Shown: positions 1 through 10,675, numbered from the stretch's first letter. The stretch: 64,000 bases of DNA from an uncultured Chloracidobacterium sp. (GCA_937966115.1 CALCKX010000083.1:28342-92341), one strand, 5' to 3'. The notes: generated by a model not told the origin, from the letters alone. Numbers and translations: made by a program.

Positions 1-964
1 TTTGGATGAAGGATAAGAGCTGTTTGAAGGGGCTGCCCTGTTCCACCATTCGGTCAATCGCTTGAAGGAGAAACTCCCTGGCGGCCGGATTTTCGCTCAC
101 GGTGACGAGCAGCTTGTTGAGCGCCTCGATCAGCGCCGTAATCTGTCCGATGTCTTCGACCTTGGGAATGCGATCCACGAGCTTTGCGAGCGTTTCATCC
201 AACCCGATGGTTTTGCCCAGGTCGGTCGGAAGCGTGCCAACCGCGTCCTTGGCCGCCTGCGCGACTCGATAGACGGCGTAGCTGGCATTGGAAACCGGAC
301 GGCCCGTTCCGAATGGCGAATCGAGTCCGGGCGGCGAATCCGGCGCGGCGTCTCTGGTCGGCGCGCCGGGGCGCGGGGCGCCCGGGCGCCCCGCTGGCGC
401 GGCGGCCGGCGCTTTGAACGACGTTCCGCGCTTGGCGTGGGCTTCTTGCACAATCGCGCGAATGCGCTCGATGTAGGCCGCCGCGTCGGGCGAGTCCGTC
501 GCCGGCGCGGTCGGTCCGGCGGGCGGCTCGCTTTGGCGAGTCGCCAGGGCCTTGGCGAGATTGAACAGCTCCTCCAGCGCCGGCAAGTCCATAATCGGCA
601 AGAGGTCCACCCGCGCCGTGAGCGGCTTGGGCACTGCCGGCGGCGTGAACTCCAGCGCCAGCTCGCCGTGCAGGGTATCGGCCGGCTTCGCGCTCAGGCG
701 CACGCCGCGGTAATCCAGGCGGTCAAGCACGTCCGATTGCAGGCCGCGCGCCCAGAGAATGAAGCGCTGGTCGGTCAGGATAACGTAGTCGTGCAGGGTC
801 AACCCGCCAACTCGCTTGCCGTCGCCATCGAAAACAATGCCGTCAAAGAGCGCGATGACCACCTCGTCCGGCTCGCGGTGATATCGGAAGAATTCCTCGA
901 CGTGTTTTCGCTCGACATTTTTACCGATATAAGGAACGGGCAACTCCAGCGCGACGTTGGCCAT
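1..964 (-). CDS. Uncharacterised protein, 3' truncated by window edge; N-terminal PH-like region, Pro/Ala-rich linker, helical C-terminal part
   Basis: Absent from the ORF track (no stop inside window). Reverse complement from ATG at 964 reads MANVALELPVPYIGKNVERKHVEEFFRYHREPDEVVIALFDGIVFDGDGKRVGGLTLHDYVILTDQRFILWARGLQSDVLDRLDYRGVRLSAKP... open to base 1; RBS-like GAGGAGAAACGACG directly upstream of ATG. Confidence 0.8.
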   Translation of the reverse strand, partial: MANVALELPVPYIGKNVERKHVEEFFRYHREPDEVVIALFDGIVFDGDGKRVGGLTLHDYVILTDQRFILWARGLQSDVLDRLDYRGVRLSAKPADTLHGELALEFTPPAVPKPLTARVDLLPIMDLPALEELFNLAKALATRQSEPPAGPTAPATDSPDAAAYIERIRAIVQEAHAKRGTSFKAPAAAPAGRPGAPRPGAPTRDAAPDSPPGLDSPFGTGRPVSNASYAVYRVAQAAKDAVGTLPTDLGKTIGLDETLAKLVDRIPKVEDIGQITALIEALNKLLVTVSENPAAREFLLQAIDRMVEQGSPFKQLLSFIQ

Positions 965-1085
965 CGTCGTTTCTCCTCAAACCGCCTGAGCTGGGCGTAT
1001 GTGTAATGTCGTTGGGAAAACGGAGAGCCGGGCGGCGCGCCGCTATCGCTGTGCGCCAGACGCCAAGCTCCCCGCGAGCGCGCTC

Positions 1086-1316
1086 CTAGCCCTCGGCCGT
1101 GAAGCGAGACGCTGTGGTTTTTCCTGCCGGAGCGGTCGCGCCCATGCTGCGCCGAGCGCCGCCGCCGTCGTACAGGTTGTCGAACATGCGTCCTTGAATG
1201 CGGTCGAAGTTGTAAGCGATGGCCCGGTAAATGTCGCCAACGAGGTTGATGTGGCCTTCAAGGTTGATCTCGCCAATTTCGACGATGGAGTCAACGACTT
1301 TTTTGAACTGACCCAT
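1086..1316 (-). CDS. csmA: CsmA-like chlorosome baseplate protein (76 aa precursor)
   Basis: MGQFKKVVDSIVEIGEINLEGHINLVGDIYRAIAYNFDRIQGRMFDNLYDGG...; pattern IG-(D/E)I-x-x-(E/Q)GH-x-x-x-V...(D/N)-x-I-x-R resembles Chloroflexus/Chlorobi CsmA including the conserved His; strong RBS GGAGGA upstream; next to chlorophyll synthase. Confidence 0.7.
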   Translation of the reverse strand: MGQFKKVVDSIVEIGEINLEGHINLVGDIYRAIAYNFDRIQGRMFDNLYDGGGARRSMGATAPAGKTTASRFTAEG

Positions 1317-1487
1317 AGTGACAAGTCCTCCGAAGTTCGGATGGAAAGGAAGTGAGCTGAACTTTGGGGACGTAAACCAGGCGCGTCGTCAGCCGTGCTG
1401 CCCGCAGCTCGTTCAAAGCCGCCTGCGCGGCGGAAGCGCGACTTGGCTCCGCTCGCGGGCATCGGCGCGACAGCCCTTGACGGCGCT

Positions 1488-2675
1488 TCAGCCAACGCCG
1501 ACCGGGGCTTCAAAGCAAATACTCAGCCACTCGTTCTGATACTCGGCATGACTCGGCTCGAGACCGATCATCGAAGTGGGCAGGCCCACCATGCGCCGCT
1601 GGTTGCCGATTTGGATGACCAGCTCATCGCCGGCAATCCACGTTTCGAGCCGATCCGGCTCCAGAAACGGCAGGCGAATGCGAATCCGGCAGTCCTGCTC
1701 CGATTTGCACATTTCAAAAGGACGCTCGTCGTAAAGCCGCGCGGACGGATCGCTGTCCCCGAACAGGTCGCGCCCCAGCGTTCGCAGACGGTCAATGCCG
1801 ACGACTTCCGAACCGTACATCGGCGCGCGCAGGATTGGCAATGGCTGAAACGAGTCCTCGATTTCCGCCAAATAGCGCTGCTGCACGCCTTTCCAGCCTT
1901 CCAGGAAGCCGCTGTCCTCATGCGCCGGCAGAAGCCGGTTGACCACGATGCTGTCCGAAAGCAGCCCGTATAGGTTCAGGTACGTCAGCGCCCGCTTGGA
2001 TTCCTTGATGGCCATTTTCTCAGCGTTCATCACCAAGCGCACTGTCGTGGTCGTCCCGTCACAGAGGATGTCATGCATGACCTCCAGATTGCGGAACATG
2101 CGGTCAACTTCCGAAAAGACTTTTTCCGAAGCCATGTACTTCCGCAGCCCCGGCGTGGCATTGGCCAGCGGGCGCACAATCGGGCGCACAATCGAGCTTT
2201 CCAGCCCGCGGACCAGCCGCATGACCCAGCTCAGCGTTTGCGGCATCGAGAGCAGGCGCAGCGTCTCGCCAGTCGGCGCGGCATCCACCACGAGCAAGTC
2301 ATAGTCGCCGCTTTCGCGGTATTTGCGAATGCGCGTCAAGCTGAACAGCTCTTCCATGCCGGGCAGAATGGCGGATTCGTCCGCGAGGACGCCGTCCACC
2401 CCCTGGCCGGCTAGGATTTCGGCGAAGTGCGCCCGCACGATGCCCCAGTTTTCTTCCAAGTCCTGGTAGACGTTGGTTTCGAGCGCATCGAGCTGGTCGG
2501 CGACGCGCAGCGGCTCAGGTCCAAGCGGAATGTCGAGCGAATCGGAGAGGCTGTGGGCTGGGTCGGTGCTCATGACAAGCGTGCGCAAGCCGCGCTCGGC
2601 GGCCAGCAGCGCGGTCGCCGCGGCCACGCTCGTTTTTCCTACCCCGCCTTTGCCAGTGTAGATAATGATTCTCAT
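1488..2675 (-). CDS. ArsA/Get3-family ATPase with C-terminal HSP20-like domain
   Basis: MRIIIYTGKGGVGKTSVAAATALLAAERGLRTLVMSTDPAHSLSDSL (deviant Walker A GKGGVGKT); C-terminus IRIRLPFLEPDRLETWIAGDELVIQIGNQRRMVGLP resembles the ArsA HSP20-like domain. Confidence 0.9.
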   Translation of the reverse strand: MRIIIYTGKGGVGKTSVAAATALLAAERGLRTLVMSTDPAHSLSDSLDIPLGPEPLRVADQLDALETNVYQDLEENWGIVRAHFAEILAGQGVDGVLADESAILPGMEELFSLTRIRKYRESGDYDLLVVDAAPTGETLRLLSMPQTLSWVMRLVRGLESSIVRPIVRPLANATPGLRKYMASEKVFSEVDRMFRNLEVMHDILCDGTTTTVRLVMNAEKMAIKESKRALTYLNLYGLLSDSIVVNRLLPAHEDSGFLEGWKGVQQRYLAEIEDSFQPLPILRAPMYGSEVVGIDRLRTLGRDLFGDSDPSARLYDERPFEMCKSEQDCRIRIRLPFLEPDRLETWIAGDELVIQIGNQRRMVGLPTSMIGLEPSHAEYQNEWLSICFEAPVGVG

Positions 2676-2747
2676 GCGTTCCGTCTTTTCGTCTTGCGCA
2701 AGACTGCGCCTGGGCGCGCGCCGCGCAGGTCGTCCGTGATGAGCGAG

Positions 2748-3725
2748 TCAGCGAATGGCAATCGCATACGCCATCATGCCCAGCACGTAGAGGGTTGTGC
2801 CCGTCGCGTTGTACCACGGCGCGCGGGCTTCGGGGTCGCGAATGAGCTTGACCTGGAGCGGAAGCTGCGCCGCGAGCAGCCCCATCAGGACAGCTGCCCA
2901 AACCCATTCTCCATACCACCCGAGCAAGCCCACGCAGAGCAGTTGAGGAATGTTCATCACGTAGCAGGCGACGCGCGCCGCGCGCGGAATGCCAAGCTGC
3001 ACCGGCACGGAGCGAATCCCCAGGGCGGTGTCGCCAGACACGCTTTTGAAATCGTTGAGCGTCATAATGCCGTGGGCCCCGACGCTGTAGAGCACCGCGC
3101 CGGCAATGCTGGCCGGAGGAAACGCCCCGGAAACCGCCAGGCAGCCGGTCGCCCAGGCGACGCCTTCATAGGCGAAGCTCACCAGCCCGTTGCCAAGCCA
3201 GCCGTTGCGCTTGCCCCGCGCCGGCGGGGCGCTGTAAAGCAGCGACATCACAAAGGCGGCCACGGTAATCGCCAGCACTTTCCACCCGCCCACCGCCCAC
3301 GCCATGGCGAAGGACGCCGCCGTCAGGAGCGCGCACAGCAGCAGCCCCTGCGCTTCGGTGATGCGCCCGGATGGAAACGGGCGCTGCGGCTCGTTCAAGC
3401 GATCCACTTCCCGGTCGCAGTAATCGTTCATCACCTGCGACATCGAGCACATGAGCGGCCCGGCCAGGATTGCGCCTAGAAACAAGCTCCAGAGGAACTC
3501 GCCGGTTGGGGCCGCGCCGCTGCTGACCGCTCCGCACAGAAACGCCCACATCGGCGCAAACCAGGTGAGCGGCTTCATCAATTCAAGCGCGGCGCGCCAG
3601 AAATCAGCTTGCGAAGGCGCGAGCGGCACGGAATAAGCTTGCGGCGCGTATTGGTTGGACATGGGCGTTGGCGACCGGCTCGGCGACTGACGCGATGTCA
3701 GCCTGAAAGGCATTGGCTTGAGCAT
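2748..3725 (-). CDS. bchG: (Bacterio)chlorophyll synthase, UbiA prenyltransferase superfamily (BchG/ChlG/BchK group)
   Basis: MKPLTWFAPMWAFLCGAVSSG, MSQVMNDYCDREVDRLNEPQRPFPSGRI, GAHGIMTLNDFKSVSGDTALGIRSVPVQLG motifs of chlorophyll synthases; start may be the internal Met at 3662. Confidence 0.88.
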   Translation of the reverse strand: MLKPMPFRLTSRQSPSRSPTPMSNQYAPQAYSVPLAPSQADFWRAALELMKPLTWFAPMWAFLCGAVSSGAAPTGEFLWSLFLGAILAGPLMCSMSQVMNDYCDREVDRLNEPQRPFPSGRITEAQGLLLCALLTAASFAMAWAVGGWKVLAITVAAFVMSLLYSAPPARGKRNGWLGNGLVSFAYEGVAWATGCLAVSGAFPPASIAGAVLYSVGAHGIMTLNDFKSVSGDTALGIRSVPVQLGIPRAARVACYVMNIPQLLCVGLLGWYGEWVWAAVLMGLLAAQLPLQVKLIRDPEARAPWYNATGTTLYVLGMMAYAIAIR

Positions 3726-3920
3726 CGGGACGTTTCCCTTCCAACTTCGCTCATGGCGTAGCTGACTGCAACGGAAACTTTGTCGGTCGAAAGGTTTTCG
3801 CCAAACGTGCTAACGTTGCCCAGCGCGTTGGCGCCGCGCTAGAAAGCCCCGCGCCGGAACGAAGCCCGCGCCGGGCGAGGGGCGCGCGATCCAGTATCGA
3901 AACCACTGTGAAGAAAAGAG

Positions 3921-5513
3921 ATGCCTAATCAACCGTGGCGGATGCGAAGCGTTCTGGGGGCGGCGCTCATCGGCGGCTGGCTGTCCCTGTCGCCGCCGGC
4001 GGACGCGCAGCGCGCCGGCGCGCCGCCAAAGGTCGCCGCGCCCGCCCGGGCGGACGCGCCGCTCCAGGCGCTAGCGGAAAGCCTTGCCGGCCGGCCGGCC
4101 CTGCAGGGCGCGCGCCTCGGCATTCGCGTCGAGGACGCCGAAACCGGCGCCGTGCTGGCGGATGTCGGTGGCGACAAGCGCTTTCTGCCGGCTTCAAACA
4201 TGAAGCTGCTGACCACCGCCGCCGCGCTCGACGCGCTGGGCCCTGATTTTCGCGTCCGCACGTCGGTTTACGCCGCCGCGCCGGACGCCAACGGCGTCGT
4301 GGCGGGCGACCTGACGCTGGTCGGGCGCGGCGACCCGACCATTTCGAGTCGCTTCAACGCGGATAAGAAGGACGCCCGCCTGACGCCGCTCGAAAATCTC
4401 GCCGACCAGGTGGCGGCGGCGGGCGTCAAGGAGGTCGCCGGCGATATCGTCGGGGATGAAAGCTACTTTCGCGCGCTGCCGCTCGGCGACGGGTGGGGCT
4501 GGGACGACCTGCAGTGGTACTACGGCGCGGAAGTCAGCGCGCTTTCCGTCGCCGACAATCATGTGACGCTGACCGTGACGCCGACGCGCCCAGGCGAGCC
4601 GCCCCAGGCGACGCTCGCGCCGGCGACAAGCTATGTGACCGTGCGCAATGGCGCGACGACCGCGGCCGGCAAGGACGCGGATACCTTTGGGCTGCGCCGG
4701 GGCTTGGCCGACAATGACATCGAGCTTTACGGCCTGCTGCCGGCCAACGGCGGACGGGAGCTGGGCGTCGCCGTCCACGATCCGGCGCGGTTTGCGGCGC
4801 ATCTGTTTCGGGACATGCTTTTGCGGCGCGGCATCGTCGTCCGGGGCGGCGCCCGGCGCGCCGACGCCAACCTGCGCCAGCGGCAGCCGCTCGACACGGA
4901 AAAGCTCGCGGAAATCGCCTTCATCGAGTCGCCGCCGCTTTCGGTCTGGGCGCGGACGACAAACAAGGTCAGCTCCAACCTTTTCGCCGAGCTGCTCTTG
5001 CGCCACTTGGGCAAGCTGCGCGGCCCAGCCGACAAGGACGCTGACGCCGCCGGATGCGAGGTCGTCGCCGATTTCATGCAGCGGGTCGGCGCGCCGGTCG
5101 CCGAGTTGAAAATCCGCGACGGCTCGGGCCTGTCGCGCCTCGACAACGTCACGCCGGCGGCGCTGACAGCGTTGCTGCGTTATATGCGCAAGCATCCGGC
5201 CTGGGACGTCTTCTATGACTCGCTGCCGATTGCCGGCAAGGACGGCACGCTGCGCAGCCGCATGAAGGACACGCGGGCCGCCGACAACCTGCGCGCCAAG
5301 ACCGGCACGCTGGATGACGTGAGCGCGCTGGCAGGCTACGTCGTCGCCGCCAACGGGCGCGTTCTCGTCTTCAGCTTCGTGGCCAATCACCTCAACACGG
5401 CGCGGACGGCCGGCGTCGCCGCCGGCGACGACCTCGGCAAGGCGCTGGCGGAATACGCCGGCGCCGCGGTCGGCGACGAGCCGCCGCCAGAAAGGAAGCC
5501 GGAAAGGAAATGA
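3921..5513 (+). CDS. dacB: D-alanyl-D-alanine carboxypeptidase/endopeptidase (PBP4, DacB family)
   Basis: Signal peptide; FLPASNMKLLTTAAALDALG (SxxK), VARTTNKVSSNLFAELLLRHLG-like region, RAKTGTLDDVSALAGYV (KTG). Confidence 0.92.
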   Translation: MPNQPWRMRSVLGAALIGGWLSLSPPADAQRAGAPPKVAAPARADAPLQALAESLAGRPALQGARLGIRVEDAETGAVLADVGGDKRFLPASNMKLLTTAAALDALGPDFRVRTSVYAAAPDANGVVAGDLTLVGRGDPTISSRFNADKKDARLTPLENLADQVAAAGVKEVAGDIVGDESYFRALPLGDGWGWDDLQWYYGAEVSALSVADNHVTLTVTPTRPGEPPQATLAPATSYVTVRNGATTAAGKDADTFGLRRGLADNDIELYGLLPANGGRELGVAVHDPARFAAHLFRDMLLRRGIVVRGGARRADANLRQRQPLDTEKLAEIAFIESPPLSVWARTTNKVSSNLFAELLLRHLGKLRGPADKDADAAGCEVVADFMQRVGAPVAELKIRDGSGLSRLDNVTPAALTALLRYMRKHPAWDVFYDSLPIAGKDGTLRSRMKDTRAADNLRAKTGTLDDVSALAGYVVAANGRVLVFSFVANHLNTARTAGVAAGDDLGKALAEYAGAAVGDEPPPERKPERK

Positions 5514-5517
5514 CGGC

Positions 5518-5871
5518 ATGCTGACGCGCAAGATGACGGCGCTCTGGCTGGTCGCCGGCTGTAGCCTCGGCGCGACCGCCTTCGCCCTGGGCGTGGTCGC
5601 CGGGCAGGCGCTCTCGGCGCGCGCCGCGCAAGGGGCGATTCAGCAGGCGCTTGGCGGTCGTTACGACCGCAGCCGAATTCGCATCCGGCGCGTTTTGCCG
5701 GGCTTTTCGCCAAACGACGCCATTGTCGAGGCGCAGATTGACGCGACGTTCAAGTTCACTCGCGCGGCCCAGGGCTGGCAGGCGACCGAGGTTCGGCTGA
5801 CTGACCGCGACTGGCGACGGCTCGACGCCCTGACCCGCGAGCTGGCGCAAGCCCCCGCCGCGCAACCCTAA
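5518..5871 (+). CDS. Hypothetical membrane-anchored protein
   Basis: 117-aa ORF with N-terminal hydrophobic segment, tightly packed between dacB and mpl. Confidence 0.6.
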   Translation: MLTRKMTALWLVAGCSLGATAFALGVVAGQALSARAAQGAIQQALGGRYDRSRIRIRRVLPGFSPNDAIVEAQIDATFKFTRAAQGWQATEVRLTDRDWRRLDALTRELAQAPAAQP

Positions 5872-5875
5872 CGCC

Positions 5876-7309
<1,434 letters not shown>

Positions 7310-7320
7310 GCCGGCGCGCG

Positions 7321-8856
7321 TCAGGGATGGCCCGGCGCTGACCGCTTGCGCGTCGCGAGATAGATATCCCCGTCGGAAAAGCTCGCGACGAGCTTCATCT
7401 CCGCGACCGTCCGGAGCTTTTCAACCAGTTCCCGACAGTCGCCGCGATAGGCGCGGTCGAAGCGCAGAACATAGGCCGTCCCTTCCTCGGGCCACGAGGC
7501 TCGAACGCGAAAGGGCAAGTGCGCAGCCGGCAGGTCGGCAAGGAAGTGCAGCGCCTCCGGATCGTTAGCATAGAGCGGATGCCCGGCGAAGTCGTCGCGA
7601 TGTCGAGCGATATGGCGAATTAACGCCCCCTGTTGCCAGTGCCGACCGTGGTAGCCCTGTCCATCGGCGCGCGTTTCCAGGACCAGCGTAGCCGCCGCCA
7701 GGGCGGGCTGCGTGAGCCAGGCGAGGATGCCCGCCCCGAGCGCTACCCGCTGAAGGCGTTTTGGAACGTGACGCTCAAACCCCGGAGAGAGCGCTCGGGC
7801 GACGAAAAACAGCAAGATAATCGCGAGCGGCGTGAAGGCAGGCGCTAAAAGGCGGCTGTCAATCGGATCATACGCGACAAAGGTCGAGGACAATAAAATG
7901 AACGCAAAGTAAGCGAGGCAGAAAAGGCACAGCGATAGAAGCGGGAAGCGCTTATCCGAGAAGCAAGCGTAGGTTGCGTAAAGCAGAAAAATGAAAAGAC
8001 CCGGAGCCAGTGGCCAGAGGAATGGGAAGTGGTCTTGGCATAGGAAAAGCGGAAGCATGAACCAAGCGGCGATGGTATTGGAAAAAAGAGCGACGCTTTC
8101 TTGAAAATCGAGCGACGGCGAGACTCTTGGCCCGAATGGCGAGCCGGATATCGCGTAGTTTCTGAGAGCCCAAAATAAAACTGGCGACAATGAAATAGAG
8201 GCCGCCAATGAGACGCTTTTGAGCAACGCCGGTCGCTGCCTGTGGTGGATGAGCGCCAAAATCGCCAAGTTCGACGCTGCCAAGGTCAGGCCCGCATAGC
8301 GCGTAAGGCTGGCCAAGCCGGCAAGCGTCGAGAATGAAGCGAGAGCGCAAAGGGAAGGTTGCCTGGCGTAGACGCAAGTCAGCCATAAGCTTGATACAAG
8401 CAGAGAGATGAATAAAAGCTCGCTCCAGGCGAATAGGGCGACCCACAGGAGCGGAACGCTCAAAAGCGTTGAAAGCGAGGCGGCGAAGGCGAGCGCGGCC
8501 GACCGCGTCGTCTCAAAGGCCAGCTTTCCCGAGAGATATGTCAAAAAGCCGAAAAGCGCGACATTGATCAGGGCGGGCGCCGCGACCGGAGCGATTTGGA
8601 AAAGAAAGGCGACGAAAGCGATGGCGAGCGGGTAAAGCGGCGGCTGCGAGACCAGCGGCTCGGCGCGGTGCGTGGTCAGGCCAAGCCCAGCGAGCGCGTT
8701 CTTGGCGACCGCCAGATAGCCAACCGAGTCAGGGGAAAGCCCGATGCCGCGCGGCGCGAGCGCCAGCCAAAGCAGCCCCGCCCCGCCCAAGCCGAGCGCG
8801 GCCAGCCCTAGCTCCTGGCGCCGCGACAACGTTGAGGGCGAAGCGATGGCGGACAT
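7321..8856 (-). CDS. Polytopic membrane protein, glycosyltransferase (PMT/GT87)-like
   Basis: Start at MSAIASPSTLSRRQELGLAALG (8856) rather than ORF-track 9330; many hydrophobic helices, GLSPDSVGYLAVAKNALAGLGLT typical of GT-C-type proteins. Confidence 0.7.
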   Translation of the reverse strand: MSAIASPSTLSRRQELGLAALGLGGAGLLWLALAPRGIGLSPDSVGYLAVAKNALAGLGLTTHRAEPLVSQPPLYPLAIAFVAFLFQIAPVAAPALINVALFGFLTYLSGKLAFETTRSAALAFAASLSTLLSVPLLWVALFAWSELLFISLLVSSLWLTCVYARQPSLCALASFSTLAGLASLTRYAGLTLAASNLAILALIHHRQRPALLKSVSLAASISLSPVLFWALRNYAISGSPFGPRVSPSLDFQESVALFSNTIAAWFMLPLFLCQDHFPFLWPLAPGLFIFLLYATYACFSDKRFPLLSLCLFCLAYFAFILLSSTFVAYDPIDSRLLAPAFTPLAIILLFFVARALSPGFERHVPKRLQRVALGAGILAWLTQPALAAATLVLETRADGQGYHGRHWQQGALIRHIARHRDDFAGHPLYANDPEALHFLADLPAAHLPFRVRASWPEEGTAYVLRFDRAYRGDCRELVEKLRTVAEMKLVASFSDGDIYLATRKRSAPGHP

Positions 8857-8905
8857 GGCGGCGGGAAGCGGCAAGGCTCGGGTTGGCCCGCTCTCGTGGC
8901 CGGCG

Positions 8906-9565
8906 CTAGGGCGCGAGATGCTCCAGGGCTTCCGCGAGCGATGAGAAAATCCGCGCGGCGCGCCGCCGGGCGTCCGGCGACGGCGCTTTGAAGTCGGGCA
9001 CCATGATGACGGCGACGCCGGCCGCATGCGCCGCGCAAACGCCCGGGTCCGAATCCTCAAAGGCCAGCGCTCGCTCCGGCGCGACGCCGAGCTTGGCGCA
9101 GGCGGCGAGGTAGATGTCGGGCGACGGCTTGGGCCGCGCCGCTTCATCGCCGGTGACGGCGAGGGGAAAGCGCCGGTCCAGCCCTGCGCGAGCGAGTCGC
9201 TCCAGCGCCGCCGGACGGTGGGTCGAGGTCGCCAAGGCTTTGGGCAGGCGCAGCGCGTCCGCTTTATCCAGCATCGCCCAGACGCCCGGCTTGACCGGGA
9301 TGGGCGCCTCGGCGAAGCAAACGCGCTCATAGTGAAGGACGCGCTCGTGAAAGGCCGGCATCGGCGCGACGTCGCCGAAATGGTCGAGAACGATCTGAAG
9401 CGCGTCGGCGCGCGAGCGCCCCACGAGTTGACCGTAAAACGTCGGCGTGATGCTGAAGCCGCAGTCGGCGGCGGCGCGCTGCCAGGAGCGACAGTAGATG
9501 GCTTCCGTGTCGAGCAGCAAGCCGTCCATGTCGAAAATGACGGCGGCGAAGTCGCTAAGCTTCAT
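8906..9565 (-). CDS. HAD-superfamily hydrolase (beta-phosphoglucomutase/phosphatase-like)
   Basis: MKLSDFAAVIFDMDGLLLDTEAIYCRSW; LATSTHR; PKPSPDIYLAACAKLGVAPERALAFEDSDPG. Confidence 0.88.
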   Translation of the reverse strand: MKLSDFAAVIFDMDGLLLDTEAIYCRSWQRAAADCGFSITPTFYGQLVGRSRADALQIVLDHFGDVAPMPAFHERVLHYERVCFAEAPIPVKPGVWAMLDKADALRLPKALATSTHRPAALERLARAGLDRRFPLAVTGDEAARPKPSPDIYLAACAKLGVAPERALAFEDSDPGVCAAHAAGVAVIMVPDFKAPSPDARRRAARIFSSLAEALEHLAP

Positions 9566-9646
9566 GGTGTAAGCATAACCATAAATCGTTACAATGCGGC
9601 AAGTCAGGACTGACGCAACGCCAAGAGCCAAGGAGCGCCTGCGCTT

Positions 9647-10675
9647 ATGACGCCTGCGCGCCGCATCGCCGTCATCGGCGCGGGGAGCTGGGGCACCGCG
9701 CTAGCGCTGGTCGCCGCCGCTCGCCCGGCTTCCGATCAGTCGCCGCGCGCGGTCACGCTCTGGGGCCATCGCCCGGAGCACATCGCCCAGCTCGCCGAGC
9801 GGCGCGAAAATCAGCTCTATTTGCCCGGCTTCCGGCTGCCCGACAACCTCCTGCCGACGGCCGAGCTGTCCGTCGCGCTGGAAGGCGCGCAGATTGCGCT
9901 GCTCGTCGCGCCGTCGCACGTGACGCGCGGGCTGCTCGTGGCGATGCGCCCCTACATTACGCCCACCATGGTGTTTGTGAGCGCGACCAAGGGGATCGAG
10001 ACGGATACCCTGATGCGCATGTCGGAAGTCGCGTTCGACGTTTGGCACGACCGCTTCGAGCCGCGTTATGTCGCGCTGTCCGGCCCCAACTTCGCCTACG
10101 AAGTCGCCAAGGGCGATCCGGCGGCGACCGTGGTGGCGGCCTTCGCGCCCCGCTGGGGCGAATACGTGCAGAGCGAGCTGAGCCTGCCGAGCTTTCGGCT
10201 TTACTACAACCAGGACATCGCCGGCGTTGAAATCGCCGGCGCGGCGAAAAACGTCATCGCCATCGCCGCCGGCGTGATGACCGGGCTGGGCTTTGGCCAC
10301 AATACGGTCGTGACCCTGATCACGCGCGGGCTGGCGGAAATAACGCGCCTGGCGACGGCGCTCGGCGCGCGGGCGGAAACCATGTCCGGGCTGGCCGGCG
10401 TAGGCGATCTCTTCCTGACCGCGACCGGGGCGCTCTCGCGCAACCGCTACGTCGGGGTCGAGCTGGGCAAGGGGCGCCAGCTCGATGAGATTCTCGCCGG
10501 GATGACCAACGTCGCCGAAGGCGTCAAGGCCACAAAGGCCATTTATGCCCTGGCGCAAAGGCACGGCGTGGACATGCCCATGACGCGCGGCATGCATCAG
10601 GTGCTGTACGAGGGGCGCAGCGTTCAGGACGCCATGGCGGAAGTCCTGGGCCGCCCGCTGCGCCGCGAATACTAA
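9647..10675 (+). CDS. gpsA: Glycerol-3-phosphate dehydrogenase [NAD(P)+]
   Basis: RIAVIGAGSWGTALALVAA; ALSGPNFAYEVAKGDPAATVVA; AGAAKNVIAIAAGVMTGLGFGHNT; GLAGVGDLFLT. Confidence 0.95.
   Translation: MTPARRIAVIGAGSWGTALALVAAARPASDQSPRAVTLWGHRPEHIAQLAERRENQLYLPGFRLPDNLLPTAELSVALEGAQIALLVAPSHVTRGLLVAMRPYITPTMVFVSATKGIETDTLMRMSEVAFDVWHDRFEPRYVALSGPNFAYEVAKGDPAATVVAAFAPRWGEYVQSELSLPSFRLYYNQDIAGVEIAGAAKNVIAIAAGVMTGLGFGHNTVVTLITRGLAEITRLATALGARAETMSGLAGVGDLFLTATGALSRNRYVGVELGKGRQLDEILAGMTNVAEGVKATKAIYALAQRHGVDMPMTRGMHQVLYEGRSVQDAMAEVLGRPLRREY

Noticed and set aside
62-1006. 314-aa plus-strand ORF
   Set aside because: Arg-rich antisense shadow of the minus-strand CDS that has a good RBS and natural composition.
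4194-5531. 445-aa minus-strand ORF opposite dacB
   Set aside because: Antisense of a clear DacB; high-GC codon bias keeps the opposite frame open.
8857-9330. N-terminal extension of the 7321-9330 ORF
   Set aside because: Arg/Ser/Pro-rich and overlaps the HAD hydrolase; the hydrophobic protein starts at the ATG at 8856.
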